This document shows, piece by piece, positions 35,669 to 46,833 of a stretch of 64,000 nt of DNA. Source of the stretch: Hypomyces perniciosus (Eukaryota; Ascomycota; Sordariomycetes; Hypocreales; Hypocreaceae); contig SPDT01000013.1 of assembly GCA_008477525.1 (NCBI GenBank), positions 1,783,501-1,847,500 on the forward strand, written 5' to 3'. Made by a program: the position numbers and the translations under genes. Every line of letters starts with the position of its first letter. The first letter of the stretch is position 1. Under the pieces are notes generated by a model. That model was not told the DNA's origin, did no database searches, and saw only the letters and a program-made list of their open reading frames with translations.

Positions 35669-36604
35669 CTACTCATCTAAAAGCGCATGCTTCACAAACC
35701 CCATTGCCCTCGTCTGGATCTTCATACTCTCCAACACCCTCTCCTTCACCCTCTCATCCTCCACATCATAGCCATCAAAAAGCCCATGCGTCGCCTTGAA
35801 CTCATATTCCTTCACAACCCCCCACATCCTCGCCATCTCGTCCGCGCTCAGAGGGATACTATTCGGAACACTCCACAGAAATGCAAATGTATTCAGTCCC
35901 GGCGGCTTCTGCCTCGCTGCACCACTCGCATCTTCAGTCCACTTCCCCAAGCCCGCAGGTGTCGTCATAAGCGTATCTGCAACGAACAACCGTCCATCAA
36001 AGAGCAGCACCATCGACCCGGGGAAATGCCCACCCAACTTGATCGCCTTGGCGCCGCTGCCCGGAAGGATCTCCGTCTCGATCTCGGCGAGGACCCGGCG
36101 ATGCGCCGAACGCTGCGTCGTCCACTTCTCGTCTTCGGCGGAGATGTATACGGGACATTGAAACGCCCTGGCCCATTGCACGTGCGCGCTGTAAAAGTGC
36201 GGGTGACTGATCACTATGGCTTTGATACCGCCGAGGGCGTTTACGCGCGCGATCGTCTCGTCGTCGAGGAGCGTGATGCAGTCCCAGAGGATGTTGCCCC
36301 CTGGCGTGCGGATCAAGATGGCGCGCTGGCCGATTGCGAGGCGTGGGATCGTGCGGATGAATGTGATGCGCTCGTCGTGCGCGTAGGGCTTGAAGTCATT
36401 GTGATGACCTGCGGCGCAGATATCAGAGAGGGTGGTGAAGGATTGGCCGGAGGGAGGGATATATTGGCGCGGATCGTCGCAGATGTGGCATGATGTGACG
36501 GCGGAGCGATCGGCGGTTGCGAATTGAGTGCCGCAGGCTTCGCATATGAGATAGGAGGACGAGATGGCTGCGTCGTATGGCTCTGGGGTGAAGGTGAAGG
36601 TCAT
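35669..36604 (-). CDS. Metallo-beta-lactamase-fold hydrolase with N-terminal zinc-ribbon-like motif
   Basis: This is a single-exon protein of 311 residues. The N terminus carries Cys21-x2-Cys24 and Cys39-x2-Cys42 (CEACG...CHICD), which resembles a small zinc-binding knuckle. The MBL core follows: HPHFYSAH supplies His134, His136 and His141, equivalent to the HxHxxDH motif but with Ser in place of Asp. GGHFPGSMVLL supplies His193, LFVAD supplies Asp210, and ATHGLFDG supplies a late His. It is likely a hydrolase or glyoxalase-II-like enzyme; the altered HxHxxxxH motif makes the metal stoichiometry uncertain. It is tail-to-tail with the small gene at 34,919-35,458. Confidence 0.85.
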   Translation of the reverse strand: MTFTFTPEPYDAAISSSYLICEACGTQFATADRSAVTSCHICDDPRQYIPPSGQSFTTLSDICAAGHHNDFKPYAHDERITFIRTIPRLAIGQRAILIRTPGGNILWDCITLLDDETIARVNALGGIKAIVISHPHFYSAHVQWARAFQCPVYISAEDEKWTTQRSAHRRVLAEIETEILPGSGAKAIKLGGHFPGSMVLLFDGRLFVADTLMTTPAGLGKWTEDASGAARQKPPGLNTFAFLWSVPNSIPLSADEMARMWGVVKEYEFKATHGLFDGYDVEDERVKERVLESMKIQTRAMGFVKHALLDE

Positions 36605-36851
36605 GGTGATGTCCCAGTTGGTGATACACTCACTCAGTTGGATGAGAGATATATGAATGAGGATGCAAACGCGGGGTTGCTGAGGAGAATCAAGGTTGCC
36701 AAGTTCAGCTGAACATGTAATATGTATGTATATTCACTCCACATTGCATTATTGGGTTGCTTCCTTGCGTTATAACTCAGCTGAGAGGCCATTATGAATT
36801 CCCCAAACATGGTCTTATCGTAAGGATGTGAAGATGAATACATTCAACACC

Positions 36852-38955
36852 TCAACACGCCTCCCACATCTGACTCCCCATTGCAATCAACCGATTAAAC
36901 AACTCGTCCCTCACTACAACAGCCGTGAGGTGAAACTCGTCTCCCCTCTTTGTCCTCACCACCAACCCATCCACAACCTCCTTTCCCATGGCCCATCCTA
37001 CCACTATCTTACTCTTCCAGCCCAGTCCTCCAACCTTCTTCAGCTCCCCAATCTCTTCAATCGCCACCGCCCACGCGGGATTCACGCCCTTACTATCTGG
37101 CATCCAACTCACAGCTGGCGTCGTAGCCGTAGTCGTGATGTACACATAGCCCTTCTTGCCGCCATACCGCGCAGGGAAGCATATTGGTCCGGCTTCTTGA
37201 GTGTCCAAATGCCCGTCTGGAATGACACCCAGGCGGTTTCGCGCGTGAGTTGCGCCGGCTGCGGCTTTGGCCTTGTCGGCTGTGAGGGCGGTTTGGACGC
37301 CGCCTTTGGCGGTGCCTTTGAGGAGGTTGAGGATGCGACGGGAGCGTTTCGGTTTGCGCTGCTGGTTGTCGTCTTTGAAGTCTTCCTTTTGGTCTGGGTC
37401 TGGCTGCAATGCCTCTTCGGCTTCTTCATCGGTAACACCTGTGAATTCTTGTGAGCCAAGTGTAAGAGCACCACCTTGAATGCGATAGAATGACCTGTAC
37501 CTAGATTCTCAACGTGCTGGGCGGCTTCTGTATTGGTCTCGACTGGTGGTGGTGCGTCTGATGATGGAGGCGGAGGAAGAGGTGCTTTGTTTCTCTCTCC
37601 GATTCTCAGCAAAGTGATGGCAAGCTGAGCGTTGGTTGGAACGCCTCGTAGAACCGTGTGTCGCAGTTCGACAAACCGCTGCCACCGTGGATACGTCTTG
37701 TTGATGAGGTCAATCGCTGGTGTGATGATCGGATCTCCAAAGAAGCCGAAACCTATCCCAAAGCCTAGTCCTTTCATCATCATATACGAAGTCACAAAGA
37801 ACGATGCCAGAAACACTGGCAGTAGACAAGCCGCCAGGGTCAGTCCAGGCTGATGTGTCGGGAAAGGTGATGTCGGACTGAGCGCATTCGCAAAACGCTC
37901 CCACGTATCGACCAGGTCGGAAATACAGTGCATCACCGGCCCAGCATTGCCCCAGACAGCATTCGAAACGGGTTTCTTCGTCTTATCTTTCTCGGCATCT
38001 GTCTCTACTCCATCGGTCTTGTCCTTTGCGTCTGAAATTTCCTCTGCCAGCTGTGTAGGATCTGGCGCGGTGTTGTCATCGTAAGGGTCGCCCTGTGGAT
38101 GCTTTCCTGCGCTGGTGCTAATGACGATCTGAACGAACTCCTCGTTTAGTGTTCTTGTTCATCAAACAGTTAATGAGGTCTTACGCCTCCACATACCGAC
38201 GCAATGCTGTTGACGAAGCTATGTGCCTCTTGTTCCACTCCCTCACCCTCGTGCTTTTCGGGAGCGCCTGTGAGAGAGTCACCTGAGGCGAGGACGCCGG
38301 CTGGAGGTTTCTGCACGCCTCCGGTTTTAGAATCGACGATTGCTGGTGGAACGGGTGGGAAGCATATGCTTCTCGCTGGCGGATATGCGATCAGCACCAT
38401 GAGAAACGCCATCATGGTTGGGATACTCAAGTCAAGCAGCCATGCAATGCTATACACAGCCAAGAAAGCCGCGGTCCTGTCTCGCTCCCTCCACGATCGA
38501 AGACGGACGATGTGTTTCCAAAACGACGTCAGAGATACGATGACAGCCATGTACAGCCGCTCCATCTGCGCACGAAGCTTATCAGGTGAGAACGCCTCAT
38601 CTTCAGCAATGTTCATGTCCAGATCCGCCAGCGGCACCTCTTCAATGCTCTTGACCTGGAAGATCTGCTTGTCGAATCTCCGGATCAGCGTCCATAGCTC
38701 TTCGTTCTTCATGCCACCGACTAATGGCTGGGGCACATGTCGCGACTCATCGTTCCACCCGATGTCCTTCACTTCGATGTCATGATGTTCGAGTTGACTG
38801 ATGCCTTTGTCGTCAGACTCGGATTGGATGCTTTCTTCGGCGAGGGCATGGCTGGCTGTTGGTGTTTCTTCCTCGTGTCTTTCGATTATATAGGGCTCGC
38901 TGCCGAGTCCATTGCTGGACGTGTCGCTGCTCTGGTCTAGGTCTGGAGCTGCCAT
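36852..38955 (-). CDS. DUF3292-type membrane protein, three exons
   Basis: The model complement(join(36852..37438, 37501..38128, 38197..38955)) gives 657 residues. The second intron (62 nt) is precise: donor GTACAG, acceptor CACAG, joining HVENL-G-VTDEEAEEAL. The first intron ends TTCAG at 38,129. Its donor is taken as GTATGT (38,196), though GTAAGA at 38,184 would also keep the frame. Hydrophobic stretches lie at about 162-192 (FLAVYSIAWLLDLSIPTMMA) and 350-384 (ACLLPVFLASFFVTSYMMMK, then GFGIGFGFFGDP), separated by a hydrophilic Glu/Lys/Asp-rich loop. The C-terminal domain looks globular (YGGKKGYVYITTTATTP, WKSKIVVGWAMGKEVVDGLV). The architecture matches the fungal DUF3292 family, whose function is not established. 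The family call is from recognition, not a search. Confidence 0.8.
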
Positions 38956-39666
38956 TTTTTTTTTGCCTGGGAAGAGGGATGAAGACGCCAGGATCTCGAT
39001 TATCTGTGACAGCTTTCCTTTGGCATTATTTATGATGTATCACCACCACCTTTTCTTGCCGCCGACGTCAGAAATTGGTTTGTTGCGCAGCTAGCCCAAG
39101 TAATTGACGTCATACTCACCGGAACCGGGCATTCATATTTACTAATGTACTGTTCTCTCCATATCTGGAGCAAAAGATGAACATATGATGCATTCGTAAA
39201 TACTTTTGTAGATAGATGGGGATTTCCGCGTTCGGTCATATAATGAGGAGCTGACATTGGATCGTTTGGGGTTTTGGAGGCGCCTTTTCCGTTGCCAGGA
39301 AATACTCCGAATGCGCTGCATACTACCATCAAAATGAGCTCGAAAAATTAATTCTTTCTTTGTAGGGTCAAAGACTGGCCTGTTCATGACCTTGACTTTG
39401 GTGGTGCATTTCACAAACAATGACCAGCGGGCGAGAAGCATTCCATATCATGTCCACCCTCAATGTTATTGAACATGAGGCTGTCGCTTTTACTCTCATT
39501 CGCCAACTTCAAGGATCAGACTTCACCAAACAAACGGGTAATCCCGGATTGGTTTCCTTATGGCACCGAGTTTCTCCTCGATAAACGAGATTCCCTTGTT
39601 CCTTTACTATCTAGCAACGTATGGAAACATAAAACATTCCCCCGAATCTGCCCAAGCCTTCACTCG
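38956..39666. other. Intergenic spacer
   Basis: This 0.7-kb stretch lies between the DUF3292 gene's 5' end and the 3' end of the next minus-strand gene. It contains the DUF3292 promoter, with a T9 run just upstream of its ATG. No gene is supported. Confidence 0.55.
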
Positions 39667-40611
39667 TCAGTCGCACACCATCATGGTGTCTTCCTCCCGC
39701 TCCTCTCCCACAATCTCCTCCAGTTGGCGAATCTCGACATCCACGAAGTCGTAAAGATGGCCATCAGTGCCCAAGGCACTCTTCAATTCACCAAGCTCGT
39801 CCTGGCATTGCAGCCACAGAGAGTAATGGGAAGTTTCAATCAGCCGGCGACAGGCATTCCACAGGGACAAGATGCGATCCATTCGCACCGCAATCTTCCA
39901 GTTGCCCTCCAGGAGTCTGCCACGCAAGTTTGAATCCCATTCGCCGGGAAGAGTCTCGGTAGATGTGGAAACTCCCGACAGACGACACACGATTTGGAGC
40001 AGCTGGAGCATCAGAGGGTTGGAGGAGGCCAGAGACGCCTGGTCGCAGAGGCTAGTTTCCATGAGCTGACAGAGCTGTGTCCAGTCGTTCTTATGCTGTT
40101 CCGCAGCAGCCTTGAGAATGGCTAAGATCCGCTTGTAGGTTGGCGCTGGGAAGGCCGTGATGTTGGACTTGTACTTGGCAATTCGGCCATGAGCGATGGT
40201 CCAGACAATATGCGAGGGCATTGGACGCTTCTCCAGAGACGCGAGAAAACCAAGGATCTCTGCCTCAGTCACGATAGCCATACCCGGCTCGGGTGGAAGG
40301 GGAATGGGGAATATTTCTTTTTGTTCATCGGCATCAGTATCCTCCGTCCCCTCTTCGGTCTCACTAGAAGACGACTTGCTTTGTTTCTCAGGCTTTTTGA
40401 TCGTGCCATCATCGGCATAGGGGAGCATGTCATCCTCGCTGACGTTGAGCGTGATTCCTTTAGCGACGACGATGTGTCCTTCATTCTGAAGCTCAATGAG
40501 TCGGCGTTTGATGCCATATGCGAAGGTCTGTCGCGTGCTTCGTGGGATTTCCTTGGCCATCTCGCGCCAAGGGACTTGAGTGGACTTTCGTCCCTCAGCT
40601 CTCAGAGGCAT
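39667..40611 (-). CDS. Unrecognised protein with acidic central linker (5' end uncertain)
   Basis: The frame of 314 residues from ATG 40,611 reads as protein throughout. A basic N-terminal module (RKSTQVPWREMAKEIPRSTR, then GIKRRLIELQNEGHIVVAKG) resembles a small winged-helix or HTH-like fold. An acidic Ser/Glu linker (SKSSSSETEEGTEDTDADEQ) and a helical C-terminal domain with many Leu and Trp follow. The frame stays open upstream to 40,635, where an intron (40636..40699, GTAAGT...CTCTAAC...GCAAG) would join a further coding-like exon (GHQPEGFREASPLPSSVPL). No ATG is found in that exon before a stop, so the true start may lie beyond another intron, or the intron is in the 5' UTR and ATG 40,611 is the start. 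No family is recognised. Confidence 0.65.
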   Translation of the reverse strand: MPLRAEGRKSTQVPWREMAKEIPRSTRQTFAYGIKRRLIELQNEGHIVVAKGITLNVSEDDMLPYADDGTIKKPEKQSKSSSSETEEGTEDTDADEQKEIFPIPLPPEPGMAIVTEAEILGFLASLEKRPMPSHIVWTIAHGRIAKYKSNITAFPAPTYKRILAILKAAAEQHKNDWTQLCQLMETSLCDQASLASSNPLMLQLLQIVCRLSGVSTSTETLPGEWDSNLRGRLLEGNWKIAVRMDRILSLWNACRRLIETSHYSLWLQCQDELGELKSALGTDGHLYDFVDVEIRQLEEIVGEEREEDTMMVCD

Positions 40612-40949
40612 CGTTGCTGGGGCGAGCTGTCCAGTCTTGCAAGAGAGTTAGAGAGATATGCTTTGATGGGGACGAAGTGAATCAAGTGGAACGACTTACC
40701 AAGGGGACAGACGATGGAAGTGGCGATGCTTCTCTGAAGCCCTCAGGTTGATGACCCGGAACTCTTGTTGATGTGAGGAAAGAAAAGTAAACAAAAGAAA
40801 AGGTGAGTGCCAGGTGACAGAAGAAGTGATGGGGAAAAAACTGTCAAAACAAATGCTATGTGTTGCCAACTGGCAGCCAGTCCAAAGTGCTTTCGTGTAG
40901 GTCATCGCCAGCTGCTGCTTTCTGCAAGACTGCACGCGACATTTTTTTT

Positions 40950-42330
40950 TTGAACCAATTAAGTTTTACATGTTAAAAACTTCTTCTAGCCATTTCCAAT
41001 CCATCGTTGCTTTACTGAATCACACAAAGCTTTCTTGGTTCGAAGATCTATCCTGCAGCAGAGTCAAAGGTCCAAAAGGGGCCAGCCCTGAAAGGAGTTC
41101 AACAGTCTATATTACAAACCCAAGTAAGCAGCCCAGGCAAACAAAAAAAGATAAATAAGGAGAAGGTTGGGGTCCTGGCCTGATAAAGCCTGCACAGAGT
41201 ATTTTGGGCCTCTCTGTGGCGAAAAGGCATCATATCCCGTGGAATGAGGGTGCTGGATCGTGCTGTCAAGGGTGAAATTGATCAAGATTCAGCCCTACAC
41301 CAAGATCTAACATCGAAGCTGACCACGTTTAAGGCTGCGACGAATACCAAGTGAACTGAGATGCGGATTAGTTGCAAGCCCGCGACGGTTCATTTTGCTC
41401 AAAGATCAGTAACACTTAATACATAAGTCCGTGTGTCCTAATTGACGACTACTCTAATAAAGTTTCGACAGCATTTACAAGGTACATAGTATATCATTAT
41501 CCAGGTGAGTGTTCCTTATCTGATTGATCCATTAGTGGACCCGGATCGGAGAATATATGGAGCAGTTGGATGGTATTCCGTAGTCGATATAGATTACCTA
41601 TTAACGAGCGAGCGTACGAACGAACGAACCTGCGCGATCACTCGTTTCATAAATGAAACTGCAGGATTTAAAAGGACTCCAAAATCACCACAAGCCCTAG
41701 TCAATTCTCCTGGACATATTGTCAGAGAGCATCGGAGGCTGGTCCCCTGGCTTGGACATTATAGTTGGTATTCCCCAGAATCTTGCGAAAATATAACCTT
41801 GTCCTAGTGCGGTTATTCACAAATGGAGATTGAGGCCACGCTGTATTTGTCCCCGTTTCGAATCCTCCATGGAATATGCGAATCCTCTACTCCGTATAAC
41901 AGTCCGTATTATTGCCATGGTGCTTCACTTCTCCGCTTAAAGTCCTCTAGGTGCAAGAAAGTCTTCTTAGCGTCGAACATCTAGCACTCCGTATGCTCTT
42001 TGCCAAATCCCGATTCGGGTATTACATCGGCATTTCTCACCGTGATCACGCAGTGCATTATCAGGTGCTTCCATGTGATTCAAATGGTGAAACGCATATC
42101 TGCTACTATATTTAGGCCTTAGCCTAGCTGTGCCCTTCCCGTGGAGAAGCTACGGAGTATGTATATGGTATATTAGCTGGGACTGCAATTCCCTTTCTCT
42201 ATATCATATAACAGGCGATACTACTATCCCAGCTATGCTCCAAGATCCCCAACCTGGCTGAGCATACCGTTTATAGTCCATCCTGCAATCTAGCATGCTT
42301 CGGTACCATTTCGCAAATCTCGTTTAAGAA
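40950..42330. other. Gene-poor transition into accessory DNA
   Basis: No supported gene is present; the open frame near 41,505 starts with GTG and has no ATG-based model. Base composition falls to AT-rich from about 41,300. TACGGAGTA-type motifs occur at about 41,889 and 42,151, with near matches at 41,571 and 41,986. Confidence 0.5.
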
Positions 42331-42670
42331 TACGGAATAGTAGTGATGTGATTACCCCTAAAAATGTAGGTCGGCAATTACCTTAACACATCTAGGCGCG
42401 TATCGCAGACTGACCACTCCGTAAACAATCTAGTTGCCGCCCAATTTCTTTGTATCTGATTCCGCCTAACCGAACAGGATTGTTAGGCAGGGAAAGCGAT
42501 CAATCACATCTTCTACCTTGTAGTTGTGATACAGATAGTATTTATCAGGATAGGAATGGTGACGACAAATGTTTATAGTAGTAGCATCGGTGAAACTCGG
42601 CAATTAGGCCTTTCGTATCTATTGGTACTACTACTATCCTATAGGCAACTATGTTTTAGGGCCAATAAGC

Positions 42671-42703
42671 ATATATTTATGGTTATATCCCTCGCGAATT
42701 CCT
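42671..42703 (+). promoter_or_regulatory. Putative TATA region shared by both precursor genes
   Basis: An ATATATTTATGG-like stretch about 105 bp upstream of the ATG is followed by ATCCCTCGCRAAT. The same arrangement occurs upstream of the second copy (51,634-51,663). Retention in two otherwise diverged promoters suggests a core-promoter role; this is inference. Confidence 0.45.
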
Positions 42704-42779
42704 TCAATATCAGTTCTCTATTCACTGCTTGGCCCAGCTTAACTTACTCTATCAACGACTCCCTCAAAATATCACCAAT

Positions 42780-43034
42780 ATGCGCGGCGCCCTTATTCTA
42801 GCCTTCGCGGTTGCCGCTGCCCAGGCTATTGCCCTGCCTAATAGCCTTGCTGTGAGATTTACTGCTCTTTGTATCCATGTGTCATTGGTTGTCGTCCAAT
42901 ACTAATTGGAGTCAAAGTCCACTAAGGAGAAGCGCCAGAACGCTGCTCCATGGAAGCGTGAGCCTGAACCCGACTCTCCTGCCTGGAAGCGTCAAAATGC
43001 TGCTCCGTGGAAGCGCGAGTCTCCAGAAGAGTGA
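42780..43034 (+). CDS. Secreted kexin-processed peptide precursor, copy A (64 aa)
   Basis: CDS join(42780..42851, 42912..43034) gives 64 residues. Exon 1 encodes a signal peptide (MRGALILAFAVAAAQAIA, likely cleavage AIA-LP). The 60-nt intron has GTGAGA, a TACTAAT branch and an unusual GGAG acceptor; without splicing the frame meets TAA. Exon 2 encodes STKEKR, then QNAAPWKR, EPEPDSPAWKR, QNAAPWKR and a short ESPEE tail. Kex2-type cleavage after KR and carboxypeptidase trimming would release QNAAPW twice and EPEPDSPAW once. The EP-EP start resembles dipeptidyl-aminopeptidase (Ste13-type) spacers. This is the layout of alpha-factor-like pheromone genes and of fungal KEP/dikaritin RiPP precursors. 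The core has no Cys and no Tyr or Phe, so it matches neither the usual Eurotiales alpha-pheromone nor ustiloxin-type cores that I know. Function is unknown. Confidence 0.8.
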
Positions 43035-43128
43035 GCCCTCTCAGCGCTATTTATAAATGACTCGTGAGGGAGAGAGAAACCTAGAGTGGTGTAAAGGCTG
43101 GCTTAAGGGTGAAGATTTAAGGGGCTTG

Positions 43129-43155
43129 GAGGTTTTGGCCTTTTTGTAAAGGAGT
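43129..43155 (+). promoter_or_regulatory. Conserved 3' UTR element (copy A)
   Basis: A 27-nt block (GAGGTTTTGGCC, then T-run, GTAAAGGAGT) starts 95 nt after the stop codon. It is identical, apart from one T, to a block 95 nt after the stop of copy B. CCTTT and AAAGG within it can pair as a short hairpin. AAATAAAT follows about 40 nt downstream. Confidence 0.55.
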
Positions 43156-44390
43156 ATCCCAAGTTGAACATTATGCAAATCCAAATAAATCGGCCATACT
43201 AACAAGTTGGAGCTTTCACTTGGTAAAATTATTAAGTGTTTTTGTGCCGTGATACAGGAACTTGATTACAGGTTTAGAACTCTAGATTTATCACCAAGGA
43301 GTCTATCTCCTTTCGGGTTTTAAGGACGGTGATTACAATATGGTGCGGCTAGCACGCACAGGCATGATGAATTTTAGTACTCTAGCCGTTGGTTAAGTTT
43401 CCAGGCTCAGGGCCGGCTTTCGTATATGCATTGACATGCTTAAGCGCCATACCCATTTACATGGTCTCTCTATCTGATTACCTCTTATTAGTATGAAGAG
43501 ACAAGAGACTGGGTAACTGATGAGGTGTAGTGTATGAAACAGCAATCAAGTGAACTAGACACAGGTATACAACTACAATAGTTTAATGAATGCCTCTATT
43601 CCTGCATACTTAAATAACTAGTGATTTCCATTCTTCTTAACACTACGTAGTCACCAGTCGCCCGTGCCTTGACTTCATATCATCGCGTCGGGCGAGAAGT
43701 CCAACTCACAGCCGTTCAGCCTGGTCAATTACAGAAGCTTAATATGACCCAAACTTAAGACTGCAGGATAGCCTATTCCCTAGAAACACATTATACATCC
43801 CCAATGGGTCGTTCGAAGGGACCAGGACCGCATCCTTGAAACAATGGAGCAATGGTAAATAGTTGGCTAAAATATATTCTTTAAATGAAGTTATGTACTT
43901 GTTGCTAACGTATTTTGTTGGTGACTAGGTGCCCACGCCTTCGGCATGCTATTTCCTAACACCCGAAGATGAAAGGGTTGTAAACTCTCGCTCTTAGCTA
44001 ACACATCAACTGTCTTAGCCCTCGTTGCCAATCTCATTATACGTCCCTTTATAAGACATTGAACTCGCCGTATGAAGCGGAATAGTTGGCTCGTTTAGTG
44101 CTTTCATGAGGGCAGCCAGGAGATCTAGAAACAGAAAACAAATTTTCTAGCTATTTGACCTGACTTCCTACCTCCCTCCCATGATAAACTTCCAGCTCTG
44201 TAGAATCCTCCTCCGCGGTAATCCCATTAACCAAATTCAAACTAGAATTCATATGCCTTGTTCCTTGCATACGGTAGTTGGTTATGGTTAAAAACGTATA
44301 AGCTTGGTTATTGGTCTAATAAGGTACTTCTTTAACACTACAGTACGCCTTCCAGTCCTCCAACGTTACGGTCTTGCTGTTTAATGTATG

Positions 44391-44430
44391 TCTGTGCGTG
44401 TCTGTGCGTGTCTGTGCGTGTCTGTGTGTG
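44391..44430. repeat. 10-bp tandem repeat (TCTGTGCGTG)
   Basis: Four units of TCTGTGCGTG, the last with a substitution, lie in tandem and are followed by a TG-rich and then TA-rich tail. It lies just beyond the right edge of duplication copy A. Confidence 0.85.
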
Positions 44431-44439
44431 TCCGTGTAT

Positions 44440-46529
44440 ATATATTAGTGTGCGCTCTTCGGGTTTAGTTAAATTGCACTTCCTGTAATGCTCACCACAG
44501 ATATCCACATATGCCTTGTGGAGATCAGCGCTACAGTCACAGCCTCTGTTGCTTTTTCTGGGGAAGAGGAAATGAGCCGCCCTGCAGACATTGATTAGCC
44601 AGGTTACGTCGCATTACGTTTCACTGTCGTCTGAAGCATCTATATAGGTACTCTTTGGGCTTGTTTGATATGTACTTCAGCAGCTAAACGCAGACACCGC
44701 TGCTTTCTGCTATCAGGCTCGTACTTTGGCAACGATTGGAATCGCATCTTTCCTCATCTCCCTCAAAGAAATAAGGTGCGGTAGATCTGTCAAGGAGTAT
44801 GTCAAGTCAGACGTAGCATAGGAGTATACGCACATGGTGTACTATTACCTATCATCGGACAACTGGAATTGAACTCACGCAACAGGGCAGCACGAATTTG
44901 ACGCTGGCACGTCACAAGTAGGACACTGATTCCCCTGGTTTCGTTGGATAACAATACCATTCGCACTGCTTCTGACAATTCTTCTTCCACGTATTGCCGC
45001 TAAGATGAAGTCTGTAGTGTGATTGATGTTATTGTATGAAGTGCTCTGACAATATTTTTTCAGTTAGTCACCGTTCAAAGCATGTATCACAGATCTATCC
45101 TTCCTGTCAAAGATGTACATAACAGAGTCGAACTAAAGACTGGGTTACACTAATTTATATCCCTTATTATCCATCCTGAACCGTATCTTCGGTGACTTGC
45201 GGTTAATGCGTCGACTACTTACAGAGCTTATAGGGGGCCATAATTGGAAGTCTGAATAGAGGCTGAACTTGTATATAACCTCCTAGGTATTGATGTTCGT
45301 CTATCTTGAATCGTGTTGCTGACTCGAATCTAAAATATACAGGTTAGGCGTATACTGTACTGTCTAGGCTAATTGCTACAATACATATTACGAGTTTGAT
45401 CTTGACTTTGCTATGTGGGCAAGATATTAAAAGTAGTTATACTGTCTTATCGTGGCCTACTACTTGGAGAGGAGGTGGGTGAGAAATACCCAGGATCTAG
45501 CTGTAGATTTTGTTAATAAATGATATATAGAGAGGAGAAGCGATTAGACCAAGGCTTAACGAAGGGTAAGTCAAAGTACCTAGGTAGTTATTTACAGTAT
45601 ATCACCCTCCCGACTTCGTTAAATAGAAGAAAATCGATATCTTACGAAGCCCCTAAATAGACTAGTACCAAACCAATCATTCCTTCAAGGTAAATAACTG
45701 TCATATAATGCCGGTCTTGTTGTCGGAATAATCAAGGACTGGGTACTCCGTATACGAGGGAGCCTGTTATTGTCTGAGATGTGAGATAAAACGCGCGTCG
45801 TTTCTTGTCTATGATAAAGAAGGCTGGTTTATCAGGGGGAAAGGCACACACACAAACGACACCCACACCCACACCCACCCAAACTTATAAATAAGGCACG
45901 TGGTAGCACGGCTGATAGAACCACGAAGTCGGAGGTACTTATACACAAAGACACTGCGAATCATTTGATAATAATGCCGGCAGCCAGAATAAACAATCAC
46001 TGGCCCTCCAGCTCCTCTGTGGCCGTCACAAGCAAGCTGGGGTCAGGGAATTGAGGGGGAAGAAGATTTATGTGTATTGAACTGAAACTACTTGCTTCTT
46101 TTTATAGCTAACGCCTAAAACAGCCACTTCTGTATTAGGTAGTAGTTATATATCAAGTAGGGTAAAGGAAAAGAAATGTGCGTGGGCTTGGGCATGTAGG
46201 TTAGTCGCGACAAACTGGGAAGGAAACCAATTACGATGGTGAAATTAGGCCAACAGACACAGAACACGGTGTAGTAGAGTAGAAATTTAGGGGCCCAGAA
46301 TGCCTTATTATCGTGATGTGTTCAGACTGACTACGTAGCCGTGTTACGCGACAACAACAGTGGAAATGCATAAAAGTATAACTTCCATAGAGGTAGCCTT
46401 AGATGCATAGCCTGGAATGGCTAGTTGGTAATATATATAGACCGACTAAACAGATACTACTCCGTACTTCGTATTGCATTATAAATTACGATATAGAGTG
46501 GGTTATGGTAGTAGCTATACCGTACTCCG
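44440..46529. other. Non-coding AT-rich spacer
   Basis: No gene is supported; only short chance frames occur. A CACACA / CACACCCACACC tract lies at 45,845-45,885, and TACTCCGTA motifs lie at about 45,745, 46,460 and 46,521. CpA and TpG are present, so this stretch is not RIP-mutated, unlike the LINE to its right. Confidence 0.5.
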
Positions 46530-46555
46530 TAACTACCTATTTATGAATAGTAATC

Positions 46556-46570
46556 ACCCCCAAAAGGGCA
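46556..46570. repeat. Target-site duplication of the LINE, left copy
   Basis: ACCCCCAAAAGGGCA (15 bp) is repeated exactly at 51,295-51,309 and defines the insertion boundaries. Confidence 0.92.
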
Positions 46571-46833
46571 GGATCGTGGAAGCACGCGTATGGAGGAGTT
46601 TTCTCGTGCAAGGTGTTCCTAAATACTACACCGACACCTCAGGCACCTTCCCCACTGACGCGCTAGTCCCGATCGAGGCTCAGGGGAGTGCCAGGTCCAA
46701 GGAACCCCCAGTCTTCTGCCAGAAGGCCCCCTTCAGCAAGACCACCAACACCTGCCACTACTTCATCTCCTTCAGAGAGGAAGTCAAAACAGGCTTCAAA
46801 CTCTTTAACTGCTCAGCCCCAGCAAAGCTCTAG
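46571..46833 (+). pseudogene. Unmutated 5' end of the LINE ORF1
   Basis: This 263-bp stretch remains open and keeps normal CpA content (CACTACTTCATCTCCTTCAG and similar). Its frame ends at a TAG that stands where CAG is expected; beyond that the same frame continues into KAQVTQCNRCLGF, the ORF1 zinc knuckle. It is therefore the surviving piece of ORF1, not an independent gene. The upstream 97 bp that extends this frame leftwards is host DNA outside the element. Confidence 0.75.

Larger units (their letters stand above)
42330..44345. repeat. Segmental duplication, copy A (carries 64-residue precursor gene)
   Basis: This segment is colinear with 51,310-52,868, plus a short left part at about 46,530-46,556. 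Matching landmarks include CTAGGCGC (42,394 / 51,352), CGGCAATTAGGC and TTCGT-TCTATT (about 42,598 / 51,579), the precursor exons, a 27-28-nt block after the stop codon, AGCAATCAAGTGAAC (about 43,541 / 52,465), and GCTTGGTTATTRGTC (about 44,302 / 52,819). Many substitutions and indels separate the copies, so the duplication is old. Confidence 0.7.

Noticed and set aside
42526..42801. 91-codon frame overlapping the precursor start
   Set aside because: It begins with GTG, lies in the promoter and is in another frame than the signal peptide; copy B shows no equivalent frame.
46474..46833. 119-codon ATG frame that could be a separate gene
   Set aside because: It crosses the LINE's left boundary at 46,571. 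The part inside the element continues in the same frame into the ORF1 zinc knuckle after a RIP-type stop, so it is LINE sequence fused by chance to host DNA.
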